Shown one piece after another: positions 11,730 through 24,361 of a stretch of 64,000 nt of DNA. The translations under genes and the position numbers were made by a program. The DNA comes from WTGU01 sp965200925 (lineage in GTDB: Bacteria; Pseudomonadota; Alphaproteobacteria; UBA828). The number at the start of each line of letters is the position of its first letter. Position 1 is the stretch's first letter. The notes below the pieces were generated by a model, which was not told the DNA's origin, made no database searches, and was given only the letters and a program-made list of their open reading frames with translations. The stretch covers positions 186,001 to 250,000 of the forward strand of contig OZ241738.1 of assembly GCA_965200925.1 (NCBI GenBank), given 5' to 3'.

Positions 11730-12494
11730 ATGTCCCGTCGCAGGCGGATCTACGAAGGCAAGGCGAAGGTCCTCTACGAGGGCCCCGAGCCCGGCACCCT
11801 CGTGCAGTACTTCAAGGACGACGCGACGGCCTTCAACAACAAGAAGCATGCCGTGATCACCGGCAAGGGCGTGCTCAACAACCGGATTTCCGAGCATCTC
11901 ATGGCGCGGCTCAACGAGATCGGCGTGCCGACCCATTTCGTGCGCCGGCTGAACATGCGCGAGCAGCTGATCCGCGAGGTGGAGATCATTCCGGTCGAGG
12001 TGGTGATCCGCAATTTCGCCGCCGGCTCCCTGGCCAAGCGACTCGGCCTGAAGGAGGGCACGCAACTGCCCCGCTCGATCGTGGAGTATTGCTACAAGAA
12101 CGACGAGTTGGGCGACCCGCTGGTGTCGGAAGAGCACATCACGGCGTTCGGCTGGGCCACGCCGCAGGAGCTCGACGACATCCTGTCGATGTCGCTGCGC
12201 ATCAACGATTTCCTGAGCGGCCTCTTCCACGGCATCGGCATCCGGCTGGCCGACTTCAAGCTCGAGTTCGGCCGGCTGTGGCAGGGCGAGGACCTGCGCA
12301 TCGTCCTCGCCGACGAGATCAGCCCCGACAGCTGCCGGTTCTGGGACCTGGAAACCGACGAGAAGCTGGACAAGGATCGCTTTCGCCGCGACCTCGGCCG
12401 GGTCTCCGAAGCCTACCAGGAAGTCGCCAAACGCCTCGGCCTGATGCCGGGTGCGGTGCAGGAGTTCGCCGGCGGCGGCAACGAGACCGCGTGA
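11730..12494 (+). CDS. purC: Phosphoribosylaminoimidazole-succinocarboxamide synthase
   Basis: SAICAR synthase of de novo purine synthesis: joins aspartate to CAIR using ATP. 254 residues, the usual bacterial length. Conserved blocks are visible: the N-terminal IYEGKAKVLYEG, VEVVIRNFAAGSLAKRLG near residue 90, and LADEISPDSCRFWD near 190-205. ATG 11730 opens MSRRRRIYEGKAK, directly matching family N-termini. Its stop overlaps the GTG of purS. First gene of a purC-purS-purQ-purL block. Confidence 0.97.
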   Translation: MSRRRRIYEGKAKVLYEGPEPGTLVQYFKDDATAFNNKKHAVITGKGVLNNRISEHLMARLNEIGVPTHFVRRLNMREQLIREVEIIPVEVVIRNFAAGSLAKRLGLKEGTQLPRSIVEYCYKNDELGDPLVSEEHITAFGWATPQELDDILSMSLRINDFLSGLFHGIGIRLADFKLEFGRLWQGEDLRIVLADEISPDSCRFWDLETDEKLDKDRFRRDLGRVSEAYQEVAKRLGLMPGAVQEFAGGGNETA

Positions 12495-12766
12495 GGGTCC
12501 GCGTCCACATCGCCCTCAAACCCGGCGTTCTCGATCCCCAGGGCAAGGCGGTCGCGCGGACGTTGGGCGATATCGGCTTCGCGGGCGTCGAGGGCGTCCG
12601 CCAGGGCAAATATCTCGAAATCGACCTCGCCGAGACGGATCCGGAGGCCGCGCGGTGCCGGGTGGAGGCCATGTGCACGCGCCTGCTCGCGAACCCGGTG
12701 ATCGAGGACTACACGATCGAGATCGACACGCGCGCGACCGCGGGCCGGGCTGCGCCGCCGCCGTGA
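12491..12766 (+). CDS. purS: Phosphoribosylformylglycinamidine synthase subunit PurS
   Basis: Small structural subunit (91 residues) of the three-part FGAM synthase; it bridges PurL and PurQ. VRVHIALKPGVLDPQGKAV at the N-terminus and KYLEIDL followed by the ANPVIEDYTIEI block are typical. The GTG start at 12491 overlaps the purC stop, and its own stop overlaps the GTG of purQ. Presence of purS agrees with the short PurL downstream. A short Ala/Pro tail is present. Confidence 0.95.
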   Translation: MRVRVHIALKPGVLDPQGKAVARTLGDIGFAGVEGVRQGKYLEIDLAETDPEAARCRVEAMCTRLLANPVIEDYTIEIDTRATAGRAAPPP

Positions 12767-13448
12767 AGGCCGCCGTCGTCGTCTTTCCCGGTTCCAACTG
12801 CGACCGCGACGTGGCGGTGGTGCTGGAGGCGAGCGCGGGGCGGGCGCCGGCCATGGTGTGGCATGCCGAGCCGGCGCTTCCGCCCTGCGACCTGATCGTG
12901 CTGCCGGGAGGCTTCGCCCATGGGGATTACCTGCGCGCCGGCGCCATGGCGGCACGCTCGGCGATCATGGCCGACGTCGTGCGCCGGGCGGCGGCCGGAG
13001 TCCCCGTGCTCGCGATCTGCAACGGCTTCCAGGTGGCGACCGAGGCGGGGCTTCTGCCGGGGGCGCTGACGCGCAACGCCGACCTGCGCTTCGTCTGCCG
13101 GGACGCCTTCCTGCGCGTGGAGACGACCGGGAGCCCGTTCACCGCGCCTTATGACACGGGCCAGGTGGTGCGAATGCCGATCGCCCATCTCGACGGCAAC
13201 TATTTCGCCGATCCCGAAACCCTGGCCCGGCTCGAAGGTGAGGGGCGGGTGGCCTTCCGCTACGTCGATTCCGAAGGCGCCGCCGGCGCCCACGCCAACC
13301 CCAACGGCTCGATCAACCACATCGCCGGCATTCTGGGCCGCAACCGCACCGTGCTGGGGCTCATGCCGCATCCCGAGCGGGCCGCCGACGCGGCTCTCGG
13401 CGGCGCGGACGGACGCGCCATGTTCGACGGCCTGGCCGCGGCGCTCTC

Positions 13449-13452
<4 letters not shown>
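12763..13452 (+). CDS. purQ: Phosphoribosylformylglycinamidine synthase subunit PurQ
   Basis: Glutamine amidotransferase subunit of FGAM synthase; releases ammonia from glutamine for PurL. 229 residues. The class I glutaminase features are visible: FPGSNCDRD at the start, the nucleophile Cys in LAICNGFQ near residue 87, and the His/Glu pair in LMPHPERA near 205-210. GTG start overlaps the purS stop, and the stop overlaps the purL GTG, so all four pur genes are translationally coupled. Confidence 0.97.
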
Positions 13453-15692
<2,240 letters not shown>

Positions 15693-15703
15693 GAGCGCCG
15701 CCG

Positions 15704-15943
15704 ATGCCGATGGACCTGCGAGAGATCGAGCAGCTCATACAGGAGGCGCTCCCCGACGCGCGGATTCGCATCGACGACCTGCGCGGCGACGGTGACCACT
15801 ACGCCGCGCAAGTGACCTCCGAATCCTTCAGGGGGAAGTCGCGGGTCGAGCAGCACCAGATGGTGTACCGGGCGCTGCGCGGGCGCATGGGCGATCAGCT
15901 ACACGCGCTCGCGCTCCAGACGAGCGTCCCTGAGGACGCCTGA
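15704..15943 (+). CDS. BolA family protein
   Basis: Small BolA/IbaG-type protein, 79 residues, starting MPMDLREIEQLIQEALPDA. The class-II KH-like fold is suggested by DGDHYAAQVTSESFRGKSRVEQHQMVYRAL split across its middle, including the conserved RVxQHxxVYxAL helix that carries the His ligand for shared Fe-S clusters. It sits 27 bases before the monothiol glutaredoxin gene, the standard partner, so the two products probably form a [2Fe-2S] BolA-Grx complex. ATG 15710 is an alternative start. Confidence 0.92.
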   Translation: MPMDLREIEQLIQEALPDARIRIDDLRGDGDHYAAQVTSESFRGKSRVEQHQMVYRALRGRMGDQLHALALQTSVPEDA

Positions 15944-15970
15944 ACGGATCGGAACGAGAGGGGATTTCGA

Positions 15971-16324
15971 ATGATGGAGGCCATGGTCGGCGCGCCGGTC
16001 GACACCCGTATCCGTGATCTCATCGGCGATCATCAGGTGGTCCTGTTCATGAAAGGGACGCCGGTGTTTCCGCAATGCGGATTCTCGGCGACCGTGGTGC
16101 AGGTGCTGTCGCTTCTCGGAGTCCGCTTCAAGGGCGTCAACGTGCTCGAAGATCCCGAGATCCGCGACGGCATCAAGCGCTTCAGCGACTGGCCGACGAT
16201 CCCGCAGCTTTACGTCAAGGGCGAGTTCGTGGGCGGCTGTGACATCATCCGCGAGATGTACGAGAGCGGCGAGCTCTCCGAGTTGTTGAGCACCAAGGGC
16301 GTCTCCGTCGAGCCGCAGGCTTGA
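15971..16324 (+). CDS. grxD: Monothiol glutaredoxin, Grx4 type
   Basis: Glutaredoxin of 117 residues with the monothiol CGFS active site (PQCGFSATV near residue 35), the glutathione-binding WPTIPQLYVKGEFVGG block near 77-92 and the GGCDI motif. Such proteins carry and transfer [2Fe-2S] clusters rather than reduce disulfides. It follows bolA, a conserved pairing. The start MMEAM has a GAGAGGGG ribosome site. The stop overlaps the TTG of the next gene. Confidence 0.95.
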   Translation: MMEAMVGAPVDTRIRDLIGDHQVVLFMKGTPVFPQCGFSATVVQVLSLLGVRFKGVNVLEDPEIRDGIKRFSDWPTIPQLYVKGEFVGGCDIIREMYESGELSELLSTKGVSVEPQA

Positions 16325-16686
16325 GCGCGCCTTCGCCGGCGGCCATTGCCGGCTACCACGCCCATATCTATTACGCGCCGGCGACGCGACAGAGCGCGGC
16401 GGTGCTCAGGACGGCCCTCGTCGCGCGCTTCGCCGTGCGGCTGGGGCGGTGGCGGGACGAGCCGGTCGGACCGCATCCGGCCCCGATGTTCCAGGTGGCG
16501 TTCGCGCCCGCAGAATTCGCCGTGATCGTGCCTTGGCTCATGCTGAACCGCCGCGGCCACGCGATCCTCGTTCACCCGGAGACCGGCGACGCCCTCGCCG
16601 ACCACCGCGATCATCCGCTCTGGCTCGGCGCGCCGCTGGCGCTGGATTTCAGCGCGTTCCGTCGGGCACCGAAGGCCGGCCCTTGA
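16321..16686 (+). CDS. DOPA 4,5-dioxygenase-like protein
   Basis: Protein of 121 residues recognised as the DOPA-dioxygenase-like family by the YHAHIYY motif near residue 12, the GPHPAPMFQVAF block near 50 and the second His-rich segment HAILVHPETGDALADHRDH near 80. The histidines are likely metal ligands. The TTG at 16321 overlaps the grxD stop (TTGA), so it is probably translated from the grxD mRNA. The family's biological role in bacteria is unclear; extradiol cleavage of a catechol is the inferred chemistry. Its last 38 bases overlap the convergent cupin gene. Confidence 0.8.
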   Translation: MSAPSPAAIAGYHAHIYYAPATRQSAAVLRTALVARFAVRLGRWRDEPVGPHPAPMFQVAFAPAEFAVIVPWLMLNRRGHAILVHPETGDALADHRDHPLWLGAPLALDFSAFRRAPKAGP

Positions 16687-17260
16687 GCCAGAGCTCGGCG
16701 ACCGGCCCGGCGCTCCCCGCGACCGGGTCGGTCGCCGGCAACGGGGTGCCGGCGACGGCCGCCCTGGTGGCGGGGAGCGCGTCGCCCTCGACGACCTTGA
16801 GTTCGAGCCCTTCGGTGTCGCCGCGCCGCCGCGCGGTCTCCGCGTCCGCCTCCGACAGGACGCAGAGATCCGGCTTCTGGCCCGGCGGATAGGCGCCGAC
16901 GCTGGCGTAGCCCGGCGCGTCGTCCAGCCGGCAATGCGTCACGCCGGCGGGGATGAGTACCGCGTCGCCGGCCCGCACGTCGACCACCGGCCCTCGTGCC
17001 CCGCCGAATTGCAGTCGCGCCTTGCCGCGCGCGCAGCCCACGACCTCGTGCGCCGTCGAATGGTAGTGATGGAATGGATAGGTATCGCCGCGGAAGCCGT
17101 CGCCCCAGTCGTTCTTTCCGAAAGCCCGCTCGACCGCGCTTTCGGGTGCGGTGCCGCCCACGTCGACCGCGCCACGATAGACGATGAGCGGCAGCGCGTC
17201 GTTGTTGGGATTGCCGCCGTCTTCCTTCAGAAGATGGTGCTCGAACGAAAATCCGACCAT
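16649..17260 (-). CDS. Cupin-domain protein
   Basis: Single-domain cupin of 203 residues. Motif 1 is seen as FHHYHSTAHEVVGCARGKA near residues 63-82, with metal-binding histidines and glutamate, and motif 2 as GDAVLIPAGVTHCRL near 98-112. N-terminal text HHLLKEDGGNPNNDALPLIVY matches a family of uncharacterised cupins annotated in proteobacteria. The C-terminal 40 residues are low-complexity Ala/Pro/Gly and overlap the convergent DOPA-dioxygenase-like gene, so the natural C-terminus may be imperfectly conserved. Function unknown; a small-molecule oxygenase or isomerase role is only a family-level guess. Confidence 0.8.
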   Translation of the reverse strand: MVGFSFEHHLLKEDGGNPNNDALPLIVYRGAVDVGGTAPESAVERAFGKNDWGDGFRGDTYPFHHYHSTAHEVVGCARGKARLQFGGARGPVVDVRAGDAVLIPAGVTHCRLDDAPGYASVGAYPPGQKPDLCVLSEADAETARRRGDTEGLELKVVEGDALPATRAAVAGTPLPATDPVAGSAGPVAELWLKGRPSVPDGTR

Positions 17261-17341
17261 CGTGGCCTCCCGTCGTTCCGCCCCCGGCAGGGAACGGAAG
17301 CCCGGAATCCGCCGCGAGTCAATCGTTCCGAGGGAGCCGCC

Positions 17342-17956
17342 TCAGCGGGAGTAGTACTCGATGACGAGATTGGGTTCCATCTGCACCGGGTAAGGGACGT
17401 CGGCGAGCTTGGGCACGCGAACGAAGCGGCCTTCCATCCTGTTGTGGTCGACCTCGACATAGTCGGGCACGTCGCGCTCCGGCGACTCGATCGATTCGAG
17501 GACCAGCGGCAGCTCGCGCGAGCGCTCCTTCACGGCGACCCGGTCCTCCTCCTTCACCAGATAGCTCGGGATCGTCACGCGGCGGTCGTTGACCGTGATG
17601 TGGCCGTGGCTCACGAACTGCCGCGCGGCGAAGACGGTCGGCACGAACTTCATGCGGTAGACCACCGCATCGAGTCGCCGTTCGAGAAGCCCGACGAGAT
17701 TCTCGCCGGTGTCTCCCTTGTGGTTGCCGGCCGTCCGGTAATAGCGGCGGAACTGCTTCTCGGTGATGTTGCCGTAATAGCCGCGCAGGCGCTGCTTGGC
17801 CGCGAGCTGAATGCCGAAGTCCGAGGGCTTGCGCCGCCGCTGGCCGTGCTGACCCGGCCCGTAATCGCGCCTGTTGGTCGGGCTCTTCGGGCGCCCCCAG
17901 AGATTCACCCCGAGCCGCCGGCAGATCTTGTATTTCGACTCTTGTCGCTTGCTCAT
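17342..17956 (-). CDS. rpsD: Small ribosomal subunit protein uS4
   Basis: Ribosomal protein S4, 204 residues, near-universal length. The N-terminal MSKRQESKYKICRRLGVNLWG and the S4 RNA-binding domain (LERRLDAVVYRMKFVPTVFAARQFVSHGHI within residues 88-115) are typical. A primary 16S rRNA binder and assembly starter; S4 also often represses its own operon. Here it stands alone with its own promoter overlapping the end of trmJ, as is common in alphaproteobacteria. Confidence 0.98.
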   Translation of the reverse strand: MSKRQESKYKICRRLGVNLWGRPKSPTNRRDYGPGQHGQRRRKPSDFGIQLAAKQRLRGYYGNITEKQFRRYYRTAGNHKGDTGENLVGLLERRLDAVVYRMKFVPTVFAARQFVSHGHITVNDRRVTIPSYLVKEEDRVAVKERSRELPLVLESIESPERDVPDYVEVDHNRMEGRFVRVPKLADVPYPVQMEPNLVIEYYSR

Positions 17957-18001
17957 GGCATCCGCATCGGTGGGAACGGCGGCACGCCGCGCCGGAGCGG
18001 C

Positions 18002-18029
18002 ACTATAGCCGCCGGCAGCCGGAAGTCAA
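18002..18029 (-). promoter_or_regulatory. Promoter of rpsD
   Basis: On the minus strand TTGACT (18029-18024) and TATAGT (18007-18002) are separated by 16 bases. The -35 hexamer overlaps the trmJ stop codon. The -10 hexamer lies about 45 bases before the rpsD start. Confidence 0.7.
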
Positions 18030-18864
18030 TGCGACCGGGGCGGTGAGGCGGGGCGGCGGCGCGCCGGGTCCGCGCCGAGCGCGCGCACCATCCCGTAGAG
18101 CGTCTGCACGTCCTGCCGAGTGGGCGCGATGCGCGCAAACAGGGCCCGCATGTTGCGTGCCATCTTCGGGCGCATCTCCGGCGTGGGGTAGAAGCCGCGC
18201 GCGTCGAGGGCGCCTTCGAGATAGGCGAAGAAATCGCGGAGTTCCGCCTTGGTGGCGGGGCGGTCGCGGCGGCCCGGCGGGGCGGCGGGCGGTGCCGGCG
18301 CGGCATACCATTCGTAGGACAGGAGGAGGACGGCCTGCGCCAGATTGAGCGAGGCGAAGGCGGGATTCAGGGGAATCCGCACGAGCGCGTCGGCCATCGT
18401 CAGCTCCTCGTTCTTGAGGCCCGCCTTCTCCGGCCCGAAGAGCAGGCCGACGCGCTCGCCCCGCGCCGCCGCTTCCCGCATCGCGCCCGCGGCCGCGCGC
18501 GGCGGCATGACCGGCTTCGTCATCTCCCGCGGCCGCGCCGTGGTGGCGTAGACCAGATGGAGATCGACCAGGGCGTCGGCGACGGTCTCGCACGGGCGGG
18601 CCTGTGCCAGCACGTCATGGGCACCGGCCGCCGCCCCCAACGCCTTGACGTTGGGCCATCCGTCCCGGGGCCGTACCAGACGCAGGTCCGACAGGCCGCA
18701 ATTCAGCATGGCGCGGGCGGCGGCGCCGATGTTTTCGCCCAGCTGGGGGCGGACGAGGACGATCGCCGGCCCTGCCGCGTCGACATGGGCCGCCGCGCAG
18801 CTCTTGCGCCGGTCGCGCCCCGCCACGGATGACGCCGCCGCGCGGCGGATGCCGGCGGCAGGGC

Positions 18865-18868
<4 letters not shown>
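18026..18868 (-). CDS. trmJ: tRNA/rRNA 2'-O-methyltransferase, TrmJ type (SpoU family)
   Basis: SPOUT methyltransferase of 280 residues. All three SpoU motifs are present: RPQLGENIGAAARAMLNCG near residue 46, GLLFGPEKAGLKNEE near 126 and IPLNPAFASLNLAQAV near 150. The C-terminal 80-residue helical extension (from about 195) matches TrmJ, which methylates position 32 of tRNAs. ATG 18868 overlaps the cysS stop (ATGA). The first 40 residues are less conserved, so a later start is possible. Substrate is inferred from the family. Confidence 0.9.
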
Positions 18869-20249
<1,381 letters not shown>

Positions 20250-20250
<1 letters not shown>

Positions 20251-21911
20251 CAAACGGCCCCGCGGTAGCGGTTGGTGATCGGATAGCGGCGGTCCTTCCC
20301 GAAGGCGCGCAGCGTGAGCTTGACGCCCGGCGGTGCCTGGCGTCGTTTGTATTCGGCCGAATCGAGCATTCGCCAGACTTGCGCGACGGTTTCCGCCGGG
20401 TGGCCGCGGGCGGTGATCTCCGCCGCCGGGCGTTCCTCCTCGACGAGCCCGCGCAGGATGTCGTCGAGCGCGTCATAGGGCGGCAGGGTGTCCTGGTCGG
20501 TCTGGCCGGGGCGCAGCTCGGCGCTCGGCGGCTTGTCGATGATCGCCTCGGGGATCGCGCGCCCGCGCGGCCCCTTCAGGCCGGGGAGCCAGTGCCGGTT
20601 GCGCCAGCGCGAAAGCGCGAAGACGGAGGTTTTGTACACGTCCTTCAGGACGGAATAGCCGCCGCACATATCGCCGTAGAGTGTGGCGTAGCCGACGGAC
20701 ATCTCGGACTTGTTGCCCGTGGTCAACACCATGTGGCCGAGCTTGTTGCTCATCGCCATCAGGATGACGCCGCGGACCCGCGCCTGGATGTTTTCTTCCG
20801 TCGTGTCCGCCTCGCGGCCGGCGAAGACCGGCGCCAGCATGGCGTCCAGCGCGCGGACGGCGGGTTCGATCGCCACGGTATCCAGGTGGACGCCGAGCAG
20901 GCGTGCGCATTCCGCCGCGTGATCGAGCGAGGCCCGCGCCGTGTAGCGCGACGGCATGGCCACGCAACGCACGCGCCCGGCGCCCAGGGCATCGACCGCG
21001 ACCGCGGCGGAAAGGGCCGAATCGATGCCGCCGGAAAGGCCGATCAGCACGCCGGGAAAGCCGTTCTTGCCGACGTAGTCGCGCAGGCCCACCGTCATGC
21101 TGCGGTAGATCGCGGCCTCTTCGTCCAGCCCGGCCGCCCGTTCCGCAGGCGCGCAGCGCCAGCCGTCGCCCTCCCGCGACCACTGCGTGAGCAGGATCGC
21201 TTCCTCGAAGGCGGGCGCTTGCGCGCATAGCCGGCGATCGGCGGCGAGCACGAAGGACGCGCCGTCGAACACGAGCTCGTCCTGTCCGCCCACCTGGTTC
21301 ACATAAATCAGCGGCAGGCCGGTTTCGCCGGTCCGAGCCACGGCGAGGTTGAGGCGCGCGTCGCCTTTCGCGGCTTCGAACGGCGAGCCGTTGATCGCGA
21401 CCATGATCTCGGCGCCGGATTCTCCCAGGCATTCGGGGACTTCCGGGAACCACATGTCCTCGCAGACCATGGCGCCGAGGCGTACCCCGCGAAACGGGAT
21501 CGGCCCCGGCAGCGGCCCTCGCGCGAACACCCGCGCCTCGTCGAAGACGCCGTAGTTGGGCAGCTCGTGTTTGTAACGCCGCGCCGCGACCGCGCCGCCA
21601 TCCAGCAGGAGGGCGGCGTTGTAGAGCTTCCCGTCCTCGGCCCAGGGCGCGCCCACCAGGAGCGCCGGTCCGCCGTCGGCGGTCGCCGTCGCGAGGGCTT
21701 CGACGACCGCCCGGGCCTGCCGCTGGAACGCCGGTTTGAGCACCAGATCCTCAGGCGGATAGCCGGTCACCGCGAGTTCGGTGCAGATCACGAGGTCCGA
21801 CCCCCGCGCCGCGGCCGCGGCGCGGGCGCGCAGGATCGACGCCTCGTTCCCCTGGAGATCCCCCACCGTGAGGTCGAGTTGCGCGAGGGCGATGGCGAGG
21901 GAATCGGTCAT
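20250..21911 (-). CDS. nadE: NAD+ synthase, glutamine-hydrolysing
   Basis: Last step of NAD synthesis: amidates nicotinic acid adenine dinucleotide. 553 residues with two domains. N-terminal CN-hydrolase glutaminase has the Glu-Lys-Cys triad in ICTELAVTGYP (near 43), RRYKHELPNYG (near 111) and AMVCEDMWFP (near 147). The C-terminal synthase has the P-loop GLSGGIDSALSAAVA near 291. ATG 21911 opens MTDSLAIALAQLDLTVGD as in homologues. Its stop is coupled to cysS downstream. Confidence 0.97.
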
Positions 21912-21993
21912 GGCCGGGCGATACCGCCGACATCGCCGGGCGAGCGGGCGACTCCGTACCTGCGGCCGTTCCGGCAACGTCGATCGGTTCGGT

Positions 21994-22209
21994 TCATCGC
22001 GGGCGATCGTCGAGATTGACCGGAGTCGCATGGCGCGGAGCGGCGATGGGCTGGCCCGCCGACGGCGACGCCAGAAAGGTTACGCTGTCGTAGTGGTCGT
22101 CCAGGGCGACGAACGTTCCGTTCTTCTCCACCCACTCCCGCTCGCTCGCGACTTCCTGAGCACCGATGAAGACGTTTGAATTGTCCCAGTAGACGAACGT
22201 CTTTTCCAT
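21994..22209 (-). pseudogene. NYN-domain protein with a large internal deletion
   Basis: Only 71 residues remain. The first 20 or so (KTFVYWDNSNVFIGAQEVA) are the start of a NYN/PIN-like ribonuclease, with the conserved Asp-Asn pair. The rest (NGTFVALDDHYDSVTFL to the end) matches what I recall as the C-terminal tail of the same family. The roughly 130-170 residues that should lie between, with the remaining catalytic acids, are absent and the join is in frame near residue 27. It can hardly be an active nuclease. Confidence 0.6.
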
Positions 22210-22445
22210 GTCGGGCCCGCGTCGATTTCCATCGTTTCAACCCATCGCACAAGGCTTGCCGACAGGGCAAGGGCCGGGAAGCGGGGCTGAAGGGGCTTGG
22301 TGCTCCAGACGGTAGCGCCGGCAGTTGCGGTATTCGTCCTGTGCCGGCCGTTCTGGCCGGCGTTTCGGGACCGGGCGCGCCGGATGGTTGCGACAGGGCG
22401 GGGCAGGCCGCATACACTCCGCGCGCCGGTGCGGGAGAATGCGGG

Positions 22446-24116
22446 ATGAACGGCGGCGAAGCCCTGGTGCGGACGCTGGTGAGGCACGGCGTCGAGGTGG
22501 CGTTCAACGTGCCGGGCGAGAGCTATCTGGCGGTCCTGGAAGAGCTGCGGCGGCAGCGCGACCGCATTCGGCTCGTCCTGACCCGCCACGAATCGACCTG
22601 CACCTTCGCCGCCGACGCCTACGCCAAGGTGGCTGGCAAGCCGGCCGCGGCCTTCGTGACCCGGGGCCCGGGCGCGGCCAATGCCGCCATCGGGCTGCAC
22701 ACGGCGAAGCAGGACTCGACTCCGCTCGTGCTCTTCATCGGCCATGTGTCCACCCGCGAAATGGGCCGCGAGGCGTTTCAGGAGATCGACTACCCGACGG
22801 CGTTCGCGCCGCTGACGAAGGGTGTGATCGAGGTGCGCCACCCGCAGGATTGCTCGCCTGCCGCCGCGGACGCCCTCGCCCTGGCCGTCGACGGCCGGCC
22901 GGGCCCGGTCGCCGTCGTGCTGCCGGAGGACGTGACCGAGGGCGAGGCCGGCGTGGTTTCCCTTCCGGCGCCCCGACCGCGCACGTCCCACCTGCCGGAC
23001 CGGGACGCGGTGGCCGAAGCGGCGCGCCTGATCGAGGGGGCGGCGCGGTCCATCATCATCGGCGGCGAGTTGATCGGCCGCGAGCGCGCGCACGGTTCGC
23101 TCGCCGCCTTCGCCGAGCGGATCGGCGCGGGCGTGGTCTCCACGTTCCGGCGGCAGGACATCCTGCCCCCCGGCCATCCCGCCAATCTCGGCCAGTTCGG
23201 GCTTTCGCTCGCGCCCTACCAGAAGGCCTTCTGGGCGGAATGCGATCTCGTCGTCATCGTCGGCGCCCGCCCCGACGGCGTGTCGCTTCAGGATTACAGG
23301 CTGTTGCGGGAGGACCAAGCCGTCATCCACGTCTATCCCGACCGGGCGGCGTTCGCCCAGACCGCGCCGCGCGTGGCGCTGGATTCGGACGCTCTGCCGG
23401 CGCTCGCAGCCCTTTCGGCGGCCCTCTCCGGCGCCGGCGCCGCCGCGCGCCGGGCGTGGCGCGCCCGCCATCACGCGGCGTATTGCGCCTTCATGACGCC
23501 GGGCCTCGAACCGCGCGCCCGCTGCATGGGCGATGTGGACATGGCGGAAATCGTCCGCGCCTTGGGCCAGTGCCTGCCGGCGGAATCGACGGTGGTCAAC
23601 GATTCCGGCGCCTTCGCGAGCTGGCTGCACCGGTACTATCCCTATCGCGCCCCCTGTAGCCAGATCGCCGCCAGTGCGGGCGCCATGGGCTACGGGATGC
23701 CCGGTGCGCTCGGCGCCAGGCTCGCGCGGCCGGCCGTTCCCGTGGTGGCGGTGATCGGTGACGGCGGCTTCCTCATGACGGGGCAGGAGATCGTGACCGC
23801 CGTCCAGCAGAACCTCGCCATCGTCGTCGTCGTTTGCGACAACGGCGCCTACGGCTCGATCGCCGCCCATCAATACCGCCGCGGCGGCCCGGAAGCGCTC
23901 TACGGCACGCTCATGAACAGCCCGGACTTCGCGGCCCTCGCCCGCGCCTACGGAGCGGCCGCCTGGACCGTCCGCGAAACCGCGGGCTTCGCCCCCGCCC
24001 TCGATGCGGCCCTCGCCCTGACGGACCGCCCCGGCCTGATCCACCTCGTGACTGACATACGCGACCTCGGCGCCGACGGCCCGCAGATGGCAGTGGCTCC
24101 GCCCCACGCGCGCTGA
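22446..24116 (+). CDS. Thiamine-diphosphate enzyme, acetolactate synthase-like
   Basis: ThDP-dependent enzyme of 556 residues in the acetolactate synthase/oxalyl-CoA decarboxylase superfamily. The N-terminal Pyr domain carries VPGESYLAVLEEL near 20 and the catalytic Glu in RHESTCTFAADAYA near 50; the C-terminal PP domain has the GDGG...N metal motif (VIGDGGFLMTG near 436, with CDNGAYGSIAAHQY near 465). No regulatory small subunit is adjacent, so it is probably not the biosynthetic IlvB but a catabolic relative; the substrate is not readable. No RBS stronger than GCGGG precedes ATG 22446. Confidence 0.85.
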   Translation: MNGGEALVRTLVRHGVEVAFNVPGESYLAVLEELRRQRDRIRLVLTRHESTCTFAADAYAKVAGKPAAAFVTRGPGAANAAIGLHTAKQDSTPLVLFIGHVSTREMGREAFQEIDYPTAFAPLTKGVIEVRHPQDCSPAAADALALAVDGRPGPVAVVLPEDVTEGEAGVVSLPAPRPRTSHLPDRDAVAEAARLIEGAARSIIIGGELIGRERAHGSLAAFAERIGAGVVSTFRRQDILPPGHPANLGQFGLSLAPYQKAFWAECDLVVIVGARPDGVSLQDYRLLREDQAVIHVYPDRAAFAQTAPRVALDSDALPALAALSAALSGAGAAARRAWRARHHAAYCAFMTPGLEPRARCMGDVDMAEIVRALGQCLPAESTVVNDSGAFASWLHRYYPYRAPCSQIAASAGAMGYGMPGALGARLARPAVPVVAVIGDGGFLMTGQEIVTAVQQNLAIVVVVCDNGAYGSIAAHQYRRGGPEALYGTLMNSPDFAALARAYGAAAWTVRETAGFAPALDAALALTDRPGLIHLVTDIRDLGADGPQMAVAPPHAR

Positions 24117-24361
24117 CCAGGGTTTTCTTGTACCCTTGCTTGAAGGAGCGGCGGCGCGCCCAACACGAAAGTGGCCCCGATCGACACGCGCGACGCGATG
24201 GGTTAAAAGCGGAACGACCGGTGGCAGAGACGCCGTGCCGGTCGCTTGCGCCCGGCGAAAGGCGCGGCGCCCCTGTGCGACGGCTGGTGCGGGTGTCATC
24301 CTTGTCATGCCCGGTGCAGGGAGTGATTGTTTCCTTGTGTTCCCTGATCGGAGCATCACCC
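24117..24361. other. Gap between the ThDP gene and the remnant region
   Basis: No reading frame here resembles a gene on either strand, and no RNA gene or terminator is clear. Base composition stays moderately GC-rich and becomes AT-richer toward 24360. Confidence 0.5.

Noticed and set aside
22446..24116. Calling the ThDP enzyme IlvB (biosynthetic acetolactate synthase)
   Set aside because: No small regulatory subunit or ilvC follows, and the sequence alone does not separate it from catabolic relatives.
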